Shown here: positions 45,316-53,856 of the stretch, in pieces
How positions within the stretch are numbered: position 1 is the first letter of the stretch
Layout of the letters: every line of letters starts with the position of its first letter
From: Cobetia marina
GTDB lineage: Bacteria; Pseudomonadota; Gammaproteobacteria; Pseudomonadales; Halomonadaceae
DNA: 64,000 bases
Direction of reading: 5' to 3'
Assembly: GCF_001720485.1 (NCBI RefSeq)
Contig: NZ_CP017114.1
Coordinates: forward strand, 2,542,001-2,606,000
Notes under the pieces: generated by a model
Seen by the model: only the letters and a program-made list of their open reading frames with translations
Told to the model about the DNA's origin: nothing
The model's database searches: none
Made by a program: the position numbers and the translations under genes

Positions 45316-46740
45316 ATGCGCACTGACAAGAACTTCATCAACAACGAATTCATCGCCTCTTCCCAGGGCGAGATGATTTCGGTCTACAACCCGGCCACTG
45401 AAGCACTGGTAGGTCAGGTGCAGGCAGCAACCACTGACGAAGCGCTTGAAGCGGTGAGCATTGCGGCCAAGGCTCAAAAGGACTGGCGTGCCAAGACCAG
45501 CACCGAGCGTGCCGGCTACATGCACAAGCTTGCCGAGGCCCTGATGGCGCGCAAGGATGCCATCGGCCAGGCATTGGCAGATGAGTCGGGCAAGAGCCTG
45601 GAAGACGCCACCAATGAAGCCGTCTACGCCGCCGACATCACGCGCTACCACGCTGAGTGGGCACGTCGTATCGAGGGCGAGATCGTCCCCAGCGACACTC
45701 CCAATGAAAGCCTGCTGCTGCAGCGCGAGCCCATCGGCGTCGTGGCCTGCCTGATTCCGTTCAACTACCCGGTGTTCACCCTGCTGCGCAAGATCGCCCC
45801 GGCGCTGATCACCGGCAATACCGTGGTCGTGCGTCCGAGCAACAACACCCCGACCTCCGCCTTCGAGATCGCCAAGGCGATCCAGGATGCCGGCATTCCG
45901 GCAGGCATCGTCAACATCCTGGCGATGGACCACGGCACCGCGGAAGCCGTCTGCACACACCCCAAGGTGGGCATGATCACCCTGACCGGCAGCGTCGGCG
46001 CCGGTCGCAAGGTGCTGGAATATTCCCAGGTCAACATCGCCAAGTCCTCGTTGGAACTGGGCGGCAAGTCACCGGCCATCGTCGAGCCGGATGCCGATCT
46101 GGCCAAGGCAGCGGCACAGATCGCGGCCTCTACCCTCACCAACTGTGGCCAGCTGTGCACCGCCATCGAGCGTGTCTATGTGCACGAATCCGTCTATGAC
46201 GATTTCGTCGCCCAGCTGAAGCAGCAGATGGAAGGCGTCAAGTTCGGCAACCGACTGGACGATGCCAGCCTGATGGGGCCGCTGATCAACGAGAATTCGC
46301 GCCTCAACATCCATCAGATGGTGGAACGCGCTATCGATGACGGCGCCACTCTGGAAATCGGCGGCTATATCCCCGAGGGCAAGGGTCACTTCTACCCGCC
46401 GACCCTGCTGACCGGTTGCCGTCAGGACATGGAGATCGTGCAGGAAGAGATCTTCGGTCCGGTGCTGCCAGTGCTGACCTATCGCGATATCGATGAAGCC
46501 CTGGAGCTGGCCAACGATCACCAGTTCGGCCTGGCCTCCGTGGTCTTCACCGAGAACTATCGCACTGCCATGAAGGTCGCCAACAACATCGAAGCCGGCG
46601 AGCTCTACATCAACCGCACCCCAGCGGACCCCTACCAGGGCTACCACGCCGGCTGGAAGCGCTCTGGTCTGGGCGGTGATGATGGCAAGCACGGCATGCT
46701 CGACTACACCCAGACCCGTCTGGTCGTGATGAACTACTGA
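45316..46740 (+). CDS. Aldehyde dehydrogenase, lactaldehyde/glycolaldehyde dehydrogenase (AldA)-like
   Basis: 474 residues, NAD(P)-dependent aldehyde oxidation. Catalytic residues of the ALDH superfamily are all in place: Asn150 (IPFNYP), Glu247 (LELGGKSP) and nucleophile Cys281 (NCGQLCTA). The end (HAGWKRSGLGGDDGKHGMLDYTQTR) resembles AldA-type enzymes, which oxidise short hydroxyaldehydes such as L-lactaldehyde. It is the first gene of a plus-strand catabolic operon with an MR/MLE enzyme and a GMC oxidoreductase, so the true substrate may be a sugar-derived aldehyde. Confidence 0.9.
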   Translation: MRTDKNFINNEFIASSQGEMISVYNPATEALVGQVQAATTDEALEAVSIAAKAQKDWRAKTSTERAGYMHKLAEALMARKDAIGQALADESGKSLEDATNEAVYAADITRYHAEWARRIEGEIVPSDTPNESLLLQREPIGVVACLIPFNYPVFTLLRKIAPALITGNTVVVRPSNNTPTSAFEIAKAIQDAGIPAGIVNILAMDHGTAEAVCTHPKVGMITLTGSVGAGRKVLEYSQVNIAKSSLELGGKSPAIVEPDADLAKAAAQIAASTLTNCGQLCTAIERVYVHESVYDDFVAQLKQQMEGVKFGNRLDDASLMGPLINENSRLNIHQMVERAIDDGATLEIGGYIPEGKGHFYPPTLLTGCRQDMEIVQEEIFGPVLPVLTYRDIDEALELANDHQFGLASVVFTENYRTAMKVANNIEAGELYINRTPADPYQGYHAGWKRSGLGGDDGKHGMLDYTQTRLVVMNY

Positions 46741-46912
46741 TCACGCCATTCCGTCTTGCCTGTCACGCCTCCGGGGAGCCCTCTCCTCGGAGGCGCTGAC
46801 GCCCTACCCCATTTCTTTCCGGAAGCGCGCTGTTGGCGTCGAATGACGGCATGCCAGGCAGTGCGCTCCCACACCATCCTGCTAGCCAGTGACCACTGAA
46901 AGGCCTGCCACC

Positions 46913-48148
46913 ATGAAAGTTGTCAGTTGCGAGACACACATCGTCGCCACTCCGCCGCCCCACGTCGGCGGCATGTACTGGATCTTCGTCCAGCTACGTA
47001 CCGCTTGCGGCATTGAAGGGGTCGGTGAAGTCTATGCCGCCACCTTCCATCCGGAAGTCATGAGCAAGGCGATCGCCGATGTCTTCTCACGTTATCTGGA
47101 AGGCAAGAACCCGCATCATATTGAACGCCTGTACCGCGAAGCCTTCTCCAGTGGCTTCACCCAACGCCCTGATCTCACCATGATGGGCGTGCTGAGTGGT
47201 CTTGAGATGGCCTGCTGGGACATCGTCGGCAAGGCGGCTGGCCTGCCGGTCTATGAACTGATCGGTGGCAAGGTCCACGACAAGCTGCGTTCCTACACCT
47301 ACCTGTACCCCAAGGATGCACGCGGCAACTACGACTATGACAACGTCGAGCTGGCCGTCGAGTGCGCACTGGAGAACAAGGAAAAGGGCTTCACCGCATT
47401 GAAGTTCGATCCGGCTGGCCCCTACACAGCCTACTCCGGTCAGATGCTGTCTCTGGAAGGCATGGACAAGAGCGCCACCTTCTGCCGCCGCATCCGCGAA
47501 GCAGTCGGCAACAGCTGTGATCTGTTGTTCGGCACCCACGGCCAGATGACACCGGCATCTGCCATTCGTCTCGCCAGGTATCTCGAGCCCTATGACCCGC
47601 TGTGGCTGGAAGAGCCGGTACCACCGGGACAGAGCGAAGCCATGGCGCGCGTGGCAGACCACACCTCCATTCCGGTCGCGACCGGTGAGCGCCTGACCAC
47701 CAAGTACGAATTCCACGATGTGCTCAAGAACAACGCGGCCTCCATCCTGCAGATGAACCTGGGGCGCGTCGGCGGCATTCTGGAAGGCAAGAAGATCGCG
47801 GCGCTGGCAGAAGTCTATTACGCCCAGATCGCACCGCATCTCTACAACGGCCCGGTCGGCGCCGCGGCCAGCATCCAGCTGGCGACCGCCACGCCCAACT
47901 TCCTGATTCAGGAAAGCATCGGCACCTGGGATGGCTTCCACGCCGATGTGCTCAAGGAGAAGATCGAGTGGCGTGATGGCTACATCATCCCCTCCACCAA
48001 GCCGGGCCTGGGGGTCGAGCTGGACATGGACGTGGTCAAGGCCAGTTCGCCTTACACCGGCCGGACACTGCACCTGAGCATGGACCCGCGTCCCTATGAC
48101 GTGAAGGAACAGTCCAGCACCGACTGGAAGCGCAAGCCGGAGGCGTAA
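46913..48148 (+). CDS. Enolase-superfamily (mandelate racemase/muconate lactonizing) sugar-acid dehydratase-like protein
   Basis: 411 residues. N-terminal capping domain (to about 125) then the TIM barrel with KFDPAGP (Lys164, Asp166), THGQM (His209), WLEEP (Glu233), TGERL (Glu259) and APHLYNGP (His309). Compared with E. coli D-galactonate dehydratase (metal ligands Asp183, Glu209, Glu235; catalytic His185, His285, recalled from memory), four of five fall at a constant offset of 24, but the position of Asp183 is Gly207. It is therefore a relative whose metal site differs, and its substrate is unknown. The ATG at 46913 is preferred to the GTG at 46889. It ends 5 bp before the GMC gene. Confidence 0.88.
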   Translation: MKVVSCETHIVATPPPHVGGMYWIFVQLRTACGIEGVGEVYAATFHPEVMSKAIADVFSRYLEGKNPHHIERLYREAFSSGFTQRPDLTMMGVLSGLEMACWDIVGKAAGLPVYELIGGKVHDKLRSYTYLYPKDARGNYDYDNVELAVECALENKEKGFTALKFDPAGPYTAYSGQMLSLEGMDKSATFCRRIREAVGNSCDLLFGTHGQMTPASAIRLARYLEPYDPLWLEEPVPPGQSEAMARVADHTSIPVATGERLTTKYEFHDVLKNNAASILQMNLGRVGGILEGKKIAALAEVYYAQIAPHLYNGPVGAAASIQLATATPNFLIQESIGTWDGFHADVLKEKIEWRDGYIIPSTKPGLGVELDMDVVKASSPYTGRTLHLSMDPRPYDVKEQSSTDWKRKPEA

Positions 48149-48153
48149 CGCCG

Positions 48154-49782
48154 ATGCAATACGATTTCATCATTGTCGGTGCCGGGTCGGCGGGGTGCAT
48201 CCTCGCCAACCGGCTGAGCGCCAACGGTCGCCACAAGGTGTTGCTGCTGGAGGCCGGCGGCAAGGACACCTCGCCCTGGATCAAGGTGCCGGTCGGGTTC
48301 GCCAAGACCTACTACAACCCGGCCTACAACTACATGTATTACAGCAAGGAAGAAGCCGCGATGGGGGGGCGCAAGATCTATACCCCCCGTGGCAAGGTGC
48401 AGGGTGGCTCCGGTTCCATCAATGCGATGATCTATGTCCGGGGCCAGGCCTCGGACTTCGATGACTGGGCGCGCGCCGGCAACGAGGGCTGGTCCTATCG
48501 CGAGGTACTGCCCTACTTCAAGCGTCTTGAATGCCACCCGGGAGGCGATACCGAGTATCGCTCCGGCCAGGGCCTGATCGGCATCACGCCACTCAAACAT
48601 GGCGCGCACCCGATCTGTCAGTCGTGGCTGGAAGGTGCCCGCGAGCTGGGGTACACGCTCAATGATGATTTCAATGGCGAACACTTCGAGGGGGCTGGCA
48701 TCTATGAGGCCAACATCCGCAAGGGACAGCGGGATTCCAGCAATACCGCCTACCTGAAGCCGGCGCTGTCACGCGGCAACCTCACGCTCAAGCATATCTG
48801 TCGGGTGGAGCGCGTGATGCTGGAAGAGACGCCCGATGGCGGCAAGCGCGCCATGGGTGTCGCCTACCGGCGTGATGACGAAGTCATCGAGGTGACCGCG
48901 CGTCGCGAAGTCATTCTCTGCGCTGGCGCCGTAGATTCACCGAAGCTGCTGCAGCTTTCGGGGATCGGCGGGCGTGAGGCGCTGGCCACGCATGGTATCC
49001 AGACACAGGTAGACCTGCCGGCCGTCGGTCAGAATCTGCAGGACCACCTGTGCGCCAGCTACTACTACCGCGCCAATCGCACCACACTGAATGATGACTT
49101 CGCGTCCTTCTGGGGCCAGGCCAAGGCGGGACTGCAGTACCTGATCAACCGCAGCGGGCCGCTGGGCATGAGCGTGAATCAGGCCGGAGGATTCTTCCGG
49201 GGCAGCGAGGCGGAGTCAGAGCCGAACATCCAGCTCTACTTCAATCCGATGTCCTACCAGATTCCCAACGACCCGAGAGCCAAGCTGACACCGGAGCCGT
49301 ATTCCGGCTTCCTGCTGGCCTTCAATTCCTGCCGACCGACCAGCCGTGGCAGCATTTCACTGTCCTCGGCAGACCCGGCAGACCCGGCGACGATCTGCCC
49401 CAACTACCTCAGTACCCAGAAGGACATCGATGAGGTGATCCAGGGCAGTCGTCTGGTGCGCAAGCTGATGGGCGCGCCCGCTCTCAAGGCCATCACCGAG
49501 TGCGAGGTCGCCCCGGCCGAGACGGTCCACGATGAGGACAGCATGCTTGCGTACTTCCGCTCTCAGGGTGGCTCCATCTACCACCTGTGCGGTTCCTGCG
49601 CGATGGGGCCGGACAAGGCGAACGCCGTGGTCGACAGCCGGCTGAAGGTACATGGTGTGGCGGGGCTGCGGGTCATCGATGCCGCCATCTTCCCCAATAT
49701 CACTTCCGGCAACCTGAATGCGCCGGTGATGATGGTGGCGGAAAAAGGCGCGGATCTGGTGCTGGCCGACCACGCAGACTGA
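48154..49782 (+). CDS. GMC family FAD-dependent oxidoreductase (choline-dehydrogenase-like)
   Basis: 542 residues. FAD-binding motif FIIVGAGSAGCILANRLS near the N-terminus, then GMC signatures GGSGSINAMIYVRGQASDFDDWA and GAVDSPKLLQLSGIG, and the C-terminal active-site His region GSIYHLCGSCAMG with SGNLNAPVMMVAEKGAD. GMC enzymes oxidise alcohols, often sugars or polyols, passing electrons to oxygen or to the respiratory chain. Its closeness to the MR/MLE and aldehyde dehydrogenase genes suggests it starts or joins the same pathway. A GGAGG box overlaps the end of the preceding gene. Confidence 0.92.
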   Translation: MQYDFIIVGAGSAGCILANRLSANGRHKVLLLEAGGKDTSPWIKVPVGFAKTYYNPAYNYMYYSKEEAAMGGRKIYTPRGKVQGGSGSINAMIYVRGQASDFDDWARAGNEGWSYREVLPYFKRLECHPGGDTEYRSGQGLIGITPLKHGAHPICQSWLEGARELGYTLNDDFNGEHFEGAGIYEANIRKGQRDSSNTAYLKPALSRGNLTLKHICRVERVMLEETPDGGKRAMGVAYRRDDEVIEVTARREVILCAGAVDSPKLLQLSGIGGREALATHGIQTQVDLPAVGQNLQDHLCASYYYRANRTTLNDDFASFWGQAKAGLQYLINRSGPLGMSVNQAGGFFRGSEAESEPNIQLYFNPMSYQIPNDPRAKLTPEPYSGFLLAFNSCRPTSRGSISLSSADPADPATICPNYLSTQKDIDEVIQGSRLVRKLMGAPALKAITECEVAPAETVHDEDSMLAYFRSQGGSIYHLCGSCAMGPDKANAVVDSRLKVHGVAGLRVIDAAIFPNITSGNLNAPVMMVAEKGADLVLADHAD

Positions 49783-49809
49783 CCCGGCGGATAGCCGCCA
49801 ACCCCACGA

Positions 49810-49841
49810 ACGGCCCATGGGTCTGGTACCCTATGGGCCGT
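49810..49841 (+). terminator. Terminator-like hairpin after the GMC oxidoreductase gene
   Basis: Inverted repeat with arms starting ACGGCCCAT and ending ATGGGCCGT, an imperfect inner stem and a short loop, followed by a pyrimidine-rich run. It separates the three-gene catabolic operon from the IclR regulator gene. Confidence 0.6.
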
Positions 49842-49962
49842 TCCCCTTTCCACGGATGGGAGATGCAGCCCGAGGCATCGCCCTTCCGTCGTCACAGTGT
49901 CACAGCCTTCGGTCAGAAACCGCCTGTGACCGAGATTCGCGTTTCGGAGTGACCCCGCGTTC

Positions 49963-50721
49963 ATGAATCACGAGAAGACCAAAGCCCCTGCCGTCGACCA
50001 CAGTGTCATGATTCTGGATCTGCTTGCGGCAGCCTCCTACCCGCTGACGCTCTCGGAAATCTGTGAGTCCACCGGCATCTCGCCCGCTACCGGTCACCGC
50101 GTGATCAATTCCCTGCTGCACCATCAGCTGGTCGCTCACGATCCCGGTCGCAAGAAGTCCTATTGCATCGGCTCGCGCATCTTCCAGATCTCCTCGACGA
50201 TCTACAACAAGCAGAGCCTGATCCCGGTCTTCTACCCCATCGCGGAGATTCTCAAGAACGAGATTCACCGCTCGATCTTCCTGTGCATCCCCATCGGGGA
50301 CCAGGTGGTGGTGATCTCGAAGGTCGATGCCTCCGGCAGTGGCAGCTACAACCTCTATATCGGCAAGACCATGACCCAGCACGCCTGCGCCGCCGGCAAG
50401 GCGATTCTTGCCATGCGCCCCGAGAGCTCGCGTCAGCTGTACCTGGAGGCTGCCACACGTATCACGCCCGAACTGGCCGAACGCCGTGACGAGATGGATG
50501 CCGAGCTTGAGCGTGCGCAACGCCTCGGGTATGCCGTATCCAGTGGCGATGCCGAGGGACAATTGAGCTGTATCGCCGCGCCTGTACTGAACATGCGCAA
50601 TGAGCCCATCGCCGCCATCAGCGCCGTCATCAGCCAGGACTGGCTGAATCCGCAGCAGGCACGCGCCTACTCCAAGCATCTGGTCCAGGCGGCGCGCCAG
50701 CTGTCCTCGCGCATCATCTGA
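49963..50721 (+). CDS. IclR family transcriptional regulator
   Basis: 252 residues. N-terminal winged helix-turn-helix (SVMILDLLAAASYPLTLSEICESTGISPATGHRVINSLLHHQLV) and a C-terminal IclR effector-binding domain (TMTQHACAAGKAILAM, GYAVSSGDAEGQLSCIAAPVLN, IAAISAVIS). It probably controls the surrounding catabolic genes on both strands in response to a pathway intermediate. It is transcribed in the same direction as the GMC operon but is separated from it by a terminator. Confidence 0.93.
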   Translation: MNHEKTKAPAVDHSVMILDLLAAASYPLTLSEICESTGISPATGHRVINSLLHHQLVAHDPGRKKSYCIGSRIFQISSTIYNKQSLIPVFYPIAEILKNEIHRSIFLCIPIGDQVVVISKVDASGSGSYNLYIGKTMTQHACAAGKAILAMRPESSRQLYLEAATRITPELAERRDEMDAELERAQRLGYAVSSGDAEGQLSCIAAPVLNMRNEPIAAISAVISQDWLNPQQARAYSKHLVQAARQLSSRII

Positions 50722-50780
50722 GGCCGAAAACGTTGCCTGGCGAGCCCGCCATGCTGCACCGCACAAAGTCTTGCCACTAT

Positions 50781-50825
50781 ATATAGGTATTTTCAGCGCC
50801 CAATATAGGTATTTTTCAGCACCCA
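50781..50825. repeat. Adjacent 22/23-bp direct repeats downstream of iclR-type gene
   Basis: Two adjoining copies (50781-50802 and 50803-50825) of a unit beginning ATATAGGTATTTT and ending TCAGCRCCCA; the second has one extra T. AT-rich against its surroundings and in a gap between convergent genes. Could be a protein-binding site pair or a remnant of slippage. Confidence 0.75.
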
Positions 50826-50907
50826 GCGATCTGACAGACGCGATGGGCGTTGCTCTGATAGCGAAACGCGGCGGCGACAGCCGACAAGTACCTTGAGGGC
50901 GCCTTTT

Positions 50908-50940
50908 GTCGATGGCGCGAATGGTCGATGGCGCGAATGC
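50908..50940. repeat. Tandem 16-bp repeat
   Basis: Two copies of GTCGATGGCGCGAATG placed head to tail (about 50908-50923 and 50925-50940), directly before the large hairpin. Confidence 0.75.
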
Positions 50941-50994
50941 AAGATACCCGTGATTCACGGGCCACTCTGGCCTCACGAATCACGGGTATCTTGC
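50939..50994 (-). terminator. Perfect 18-bp hairpin after the minus-strand aldehyde dehydrogenase gene
   Basis: Arms 50939-50956 and 50977-50994 are perfectly complementary around a 20-base loop that itself contains a small GGCCA/TGGCC repeat. It lies 31 bp beyond the stop of the minus-strand aldehyde dehydrogenase. No T-run follows, so it may be a terminator, a transcript-stabilising hairpin or an operator. Confidence 0.55.
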
Positions 50995-51025
50995 GTGGCA
51001 TCACGGCGGCGCGGCCCGCCTTCTG

Positions 51026-52459
51026 TCAGGCAATGGCCGGCGCCCCGAGCAGTGCCTTGACCTCGACATATTCCGCCAGGCCTTCGTCACCCCATTCGCG
51101 GCCGTTGCCGGAACGCTTGTAACCACCGAAGGGGGCATCGAAGGAGAACTCTGCCCCTTGCAGATAGCATTGTCCTGCCTGCATGCAGCGGGCGATGGGC
51201 AATGCTGCCTCGGCGTCACGCGCATAGACCGCAGATGACAGGCCATAGACGCTGTCATTGGCGATGGCGATCCCCTGCTTCACGTCGTCGTAGGGCAGGA
51301 TGCACAACACCGGCCCGAAGATCTCCTCACGGGCGATCTCCATTTCATTGCTGACATTGGTGAAGATGGTCGGACGCACATAGCAGCCCTTCTCAAGCCC
51401 TTCGGGCGGCTCGACGCCACCGAGCGCCAGTTCGACACCGTCATCGATGGCACGCTGCACCAGATGCAGGACACGTTCGCGCTGACGCTCGGAGACCAGC
51501 GGCCCCATGGTGGTCGCCGGGTCGTTCGGGTCACCCACCACCTGCTCATTGGCGATCTCGACCGCCAGGCGGGTCGCCTCTTCCAGTCGCGAACGCGGCA
51601 CCAGCAAGCGAGTGAAGGCGTCGCAGGTCTGGCCGGTGTTGGCCATGATGTTCTCGACATTCAAGCGCACGGCCGCGGCCAGGTCGGCATCTTCGGTCAC
51701 CAGCAGCGGCGACTTGCCGCCCAGTTCCTGACAGACCCGCTTGACGGTGGGCGCGGCACTCTCGGCGACCTTGCTACCGGCAATGGTCGAGCCAGTGAAG
51801 GACACCATATCCACTTGCGGATGGCCGGACATCACCGGACCGATCTCGCTGCCCTCGCCCGTCACCACATTGAAGACCCCTGCAGGCAGACCGACCTTCT
51901 CGAAGATCTCGGCCATGATGAAGTCCTGCAGCGGAGTCTGCTCCGCCGGCTTGGCGATCACGGTGCAGCCTGCCGCCAGCGCCGGGGCCAGCTTGCCGAT
52001 CAACTGATGCAGCGGATAGTTCCACGGATTGATCAGCGAGCAGACGCCGATGGGCTCGCGCATCAGGGTCACATCGCCCTTGCGCTCGTCCTCTTCCATC
52101 TGGAAGGCGCGTTCGGCGTAGTACCGCATTCCCTCGATGGGGCCTTCCACGTGCAGCGCGCCGGCCAGTTGTACCGGGCAACCCATGGTGAGCACCTGGA
52201 CGTCGCGCAGCTCATCGAAGCGACGCTGCATCTCATCCGCTGCCGCCATCAGGATATCGTGGCGTTCCTGCGCGGATGTCGTGGCCCAGGCAGGCAGCGC
52301 CTGACGTGCTGCCATGATGGCAGCCTCCACATCCTGCTCACCGGCGCGCGGCACACTGGCGCACAGCTCGCCGGTGGCCGGATTGATGACCTCCATGCGC
52401 TCGCGCCCGAAGGGTGTCTGCCAGTGGCCATTGATGTAGAAGTTGTCGTGATGTTGCAT
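51026..52459 (-). CDS. NAD(P)-dependent aldehyde dehydrogenase
   Basis: 477 residues, ALDH superfamily. Catalytic Asn147 (NPWNYP), Glu245 (QELGGKSP) and Cys279 (NTGQTCDAF) are present. The end (EFSFDAPFGGYKRSGNGREWGDEGLAEYVEVKALLG) is typical of broad-range ALDHs. The preferred ATG at 52459 has a GAGAGG box. It is downstream of, and in the same direction as, the reductase gene at 52568, with a possible terminator between. The substrate is not predictable; context suggests a hydroxy- or semialdehyde made in the same pathway. Confidence 0.92.
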   Translation of the reverse strand: MQHHDNFYINGHWQTPFGRERMEVINPATGELCASVPRAGEQDVEAAIMAARQALPAWATTSAQERHDILMAAADEMQRRFDELRDVQVLTMGCPVQLAGALHVEGPIEGMRYYAERAFQMEEDERKGDVTLMREPIGVCSLINPWNYPLHQLIGKLAPALAAGCTVIAKPAEQTPLQDFIMAEIFEKVGLPAGVFNVVTGEGSEIGPVMSGHPQVDMVSFTGSTIAGSKVAESAAPTVKRVCQELGGKSPLLVTEDADLAAAVRLNVENIMANTGQTCDAFTRLLVPRSRLEEATRLAVEIANEQVVGDPNDPATTMGPLVSERQRERVLHLVQRAIDDGVELALGGVEPPEGLEKGCYVRPTIFTNVSNEMEIAREEIFGPVLCILPYDDVKQGIAIANDSVYGLSSAVYARDAEAALPIARCMQAGQCYLQGAEFSFDAPFGGYKRSGNGREWGDEGLAEYVEVKALLGAPAIA

Positions 52460-52521
52460 GCCAGACCTCTCGTTGCTGGTGGGAGATAACACTCTCCCTG
52501 AGGGTGAGTCTCAAACGCAAA

Positions 52522-52556
52522 TGCCCCGGAGGCCATTCGCACGGCACCCCGGGGCA
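52522..52556 (-). terminator. Hairpin between the reductase and aldehyde dehydrogenase genes
   Basis: Arms TGCCCCGG (52522-52529) and CCGGGGCA (52549-52556), followed on the minus strand by a T-rich run. It lies just after the stop of the gene at 52568 and could terminate or attenuate read-through to the aldehyde dehydrogenase. Confidence 0.6.
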
Positions 52557-52567
52557 GTCTTCACGGC

Positions 52568-53527
52568 TCAGCTGCGGCCGGTAACGCCGACCTCGTAGCC
52601 GACTTCTTCCGGCTCGTCATCGGTCAGCTCTGCCGGGAAGCCGGTGCCGAGCACACGGACATCGGCGGCTTCCTCGAGACGACGGATGATGTTGGATGAC
52701 CACTCACGCGGGCCGAAGCGTTCCTGACCATCGCGGAAGATGTCCATCAGCATCGGGGAGATTTCCAGCGGCACGTCCAGGTTCCTGGCCAGGGTGTCGA
52801 ACAGGCCGACATCCTTGAGCACCAGATCCATGGTGAAGCTGATGTTGCGGCTTCCGTTCAGGATGACCTGGGACTCGGTCTCGTGGACGAAGGAGTTGCC
52901 CGAGGAAATCTTGATCGCCTCGTAGGTGGTATTCATGTCCATGCCGGCCTTCTTGCAGACGGTCAGGGCTTCGGCGACGGCGCACAGGTTGGCGGTGGCC
53001 AGGTAGTTGGTCATCACCTTGAGCACCGAGGCGGTGCCCAGTTCCCCGGTGTGCAGGACACGGCGACCCAGGTTGGTCAGCACCGGCAGCACCTGCTCGA
53101 AGGAATCGCGGTCACCGCCGACGAAGATGGAGATGTTGCCGGTGGCGGCGCGGTGGCAGCCGCCAGAGACCGGGGCTTCCAGTGCCTTGGCACCGGTGGC
53201 CAGCACCTTGTCGGCGATGCGACGCAGTTCGCCGTCATCGGTGGTACTCATCTCGAGCCAGATCTTGCCTTTGCACAGACCGGCAATGATGCCGTCATCG
53301 CTTTCCATCACGGCGCTGCAGGCAGCCGGAGACGGCAGGCAGGTGATGACCATGTCGTTGGCTTCGGCGAGTTCCTTGGAAGAATCCGCCCACTTGGCAC
53401 CCTGCGCGAGGAAAGGCTTGGCGGCTTCCGGGTCAAGGTCACGCACGGTGACGTCATGCCCATTGCGCAGCAGGCTACCTGCCAGCTTGCCACCCACGTT
53501 ACCGAGACCGATGAATCCGACTTTCAT
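52568..53527 (-). CDS. 3-hydroxyisobutyrate dehydrogenase family reductase (tartronate semialdehyde reductase-like)
   Basis: 319 residues. N-terminal Rossmann motif GFIGLGNVGGKLAGSLLRNGH (from residue 4), substrate-binding APVSGG (118-123) and catalytic Lys170 with Asn174 in KVMTNYL. The family reduces or oxidises beta-hydroxyacids such as 3-hydroxyisobutyrate, tartronate semialdehyde or L-serine analogues. The frame opens at 53575, but the ATG at 53527 (MKVGFIGLG) is the normal start for this family. It probably works with the adjacent aldehyde dehydrogenase in three- or four-carbon acid metabolism. Confidence 0.92.
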   Translation of the reverse strand: MKVGFIGLGNVGGKLAGSLLRNGHDVTVRDLDPEAAKPFLAQGAKWADSSKELAEANDMVITCLPSPAACSAVMESDDGIIAGLCKGKIWLEMSTTDDGELRRIADKVLATGAKALEAPVSGGCHRAATGNISIFVGGDRDSFEQVLPVLTNLGRRVLHTGELGTASVLKVMTNYLATANLCAVAEALTVCKKAGMDMNTTYEAIKISSGNSFVHETESQVILNGSRNISFTMDLVLKDVGLFDTLARNLDVPLEISPMLMDIFRDGQERFGPREWSSNIIRRLEEAADVRVLGTGFPAELTDDEPEEVGYEVGVTGRS

Positions 53528-53661
53528 GTGCTGCCCTCTCTGCTGTCTGCCTGCTGGCTGTCCGGTGTACTGCACAGGGCCGCTCGGGACGGAGGGAAAT
53601 CCTGTCCGGTGTGGCCCATGTCATCTTGAGGCTCACCCTACTGGCCGACCTGCCTGCCAAC

Positions 53662-53675
53662 AATTCATAAGAATT
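53662..53675. promoter_or_regulatory. Candidate operator upstream of the reductase gene
   Basis: Inverted repeat AATTC-ATAA-GAATT in an AT-rich patch about 135 bp upstream of the reductase start. Its half-sites match those of the repeat at 45218-45235 but with different spacing, so shared control by one regulator is possible but not shown. The rest of the 53528-53806 gap shows only a GCGATCC triple repeat near 53730-53750. Confidence 0.3.
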
Positions 53676-53806
53676 TGGCGATTGGTAACAATTTTTGTGA
53701 GCCCGCCCAGACCCCGCGCCTCCGCACAGCGATCCGCGATCCGCGATCCGCCCACAAACGTCAGAGCCTCATGCGCCAGAACCCAGAACCAGATGTCGGA
53801 AACAAG

Positions 53807-53828
53807 AACGCCACCCGAAGGTGGCGTT
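53807..53828 (-). terminator. Terminator hairpin after the LysR gene at 53857
   Basis: Perfect 9-bp stem (53807-53815 with 53820-53828) closed by a CGAA tetraloop, followed on the minus strand by a T-containing run. It is 29 bp past the LysR stop. Confidence 0.75.
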
Positions 53829-53856
53829 GTCACGTAACCGCTCTCGCTCTGGCGGA

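Noticed and set aside
46913..48148. Anhydro-sugar cycloisomerase assignment for the MR/MLE protein
   Set aside because: The aldehyde dehydrogenase plus enolase-superfamily pairing is suggestive, but the residues visible fit the galactonate-dehydratase layout better and I cannot confirm a cycloisomerase signature.
50781..50825. Direct repeats considered as a minimal CRISPR array
   Set aside because: The units adjoin with no spacer, and there are only two copies and no cas genes.
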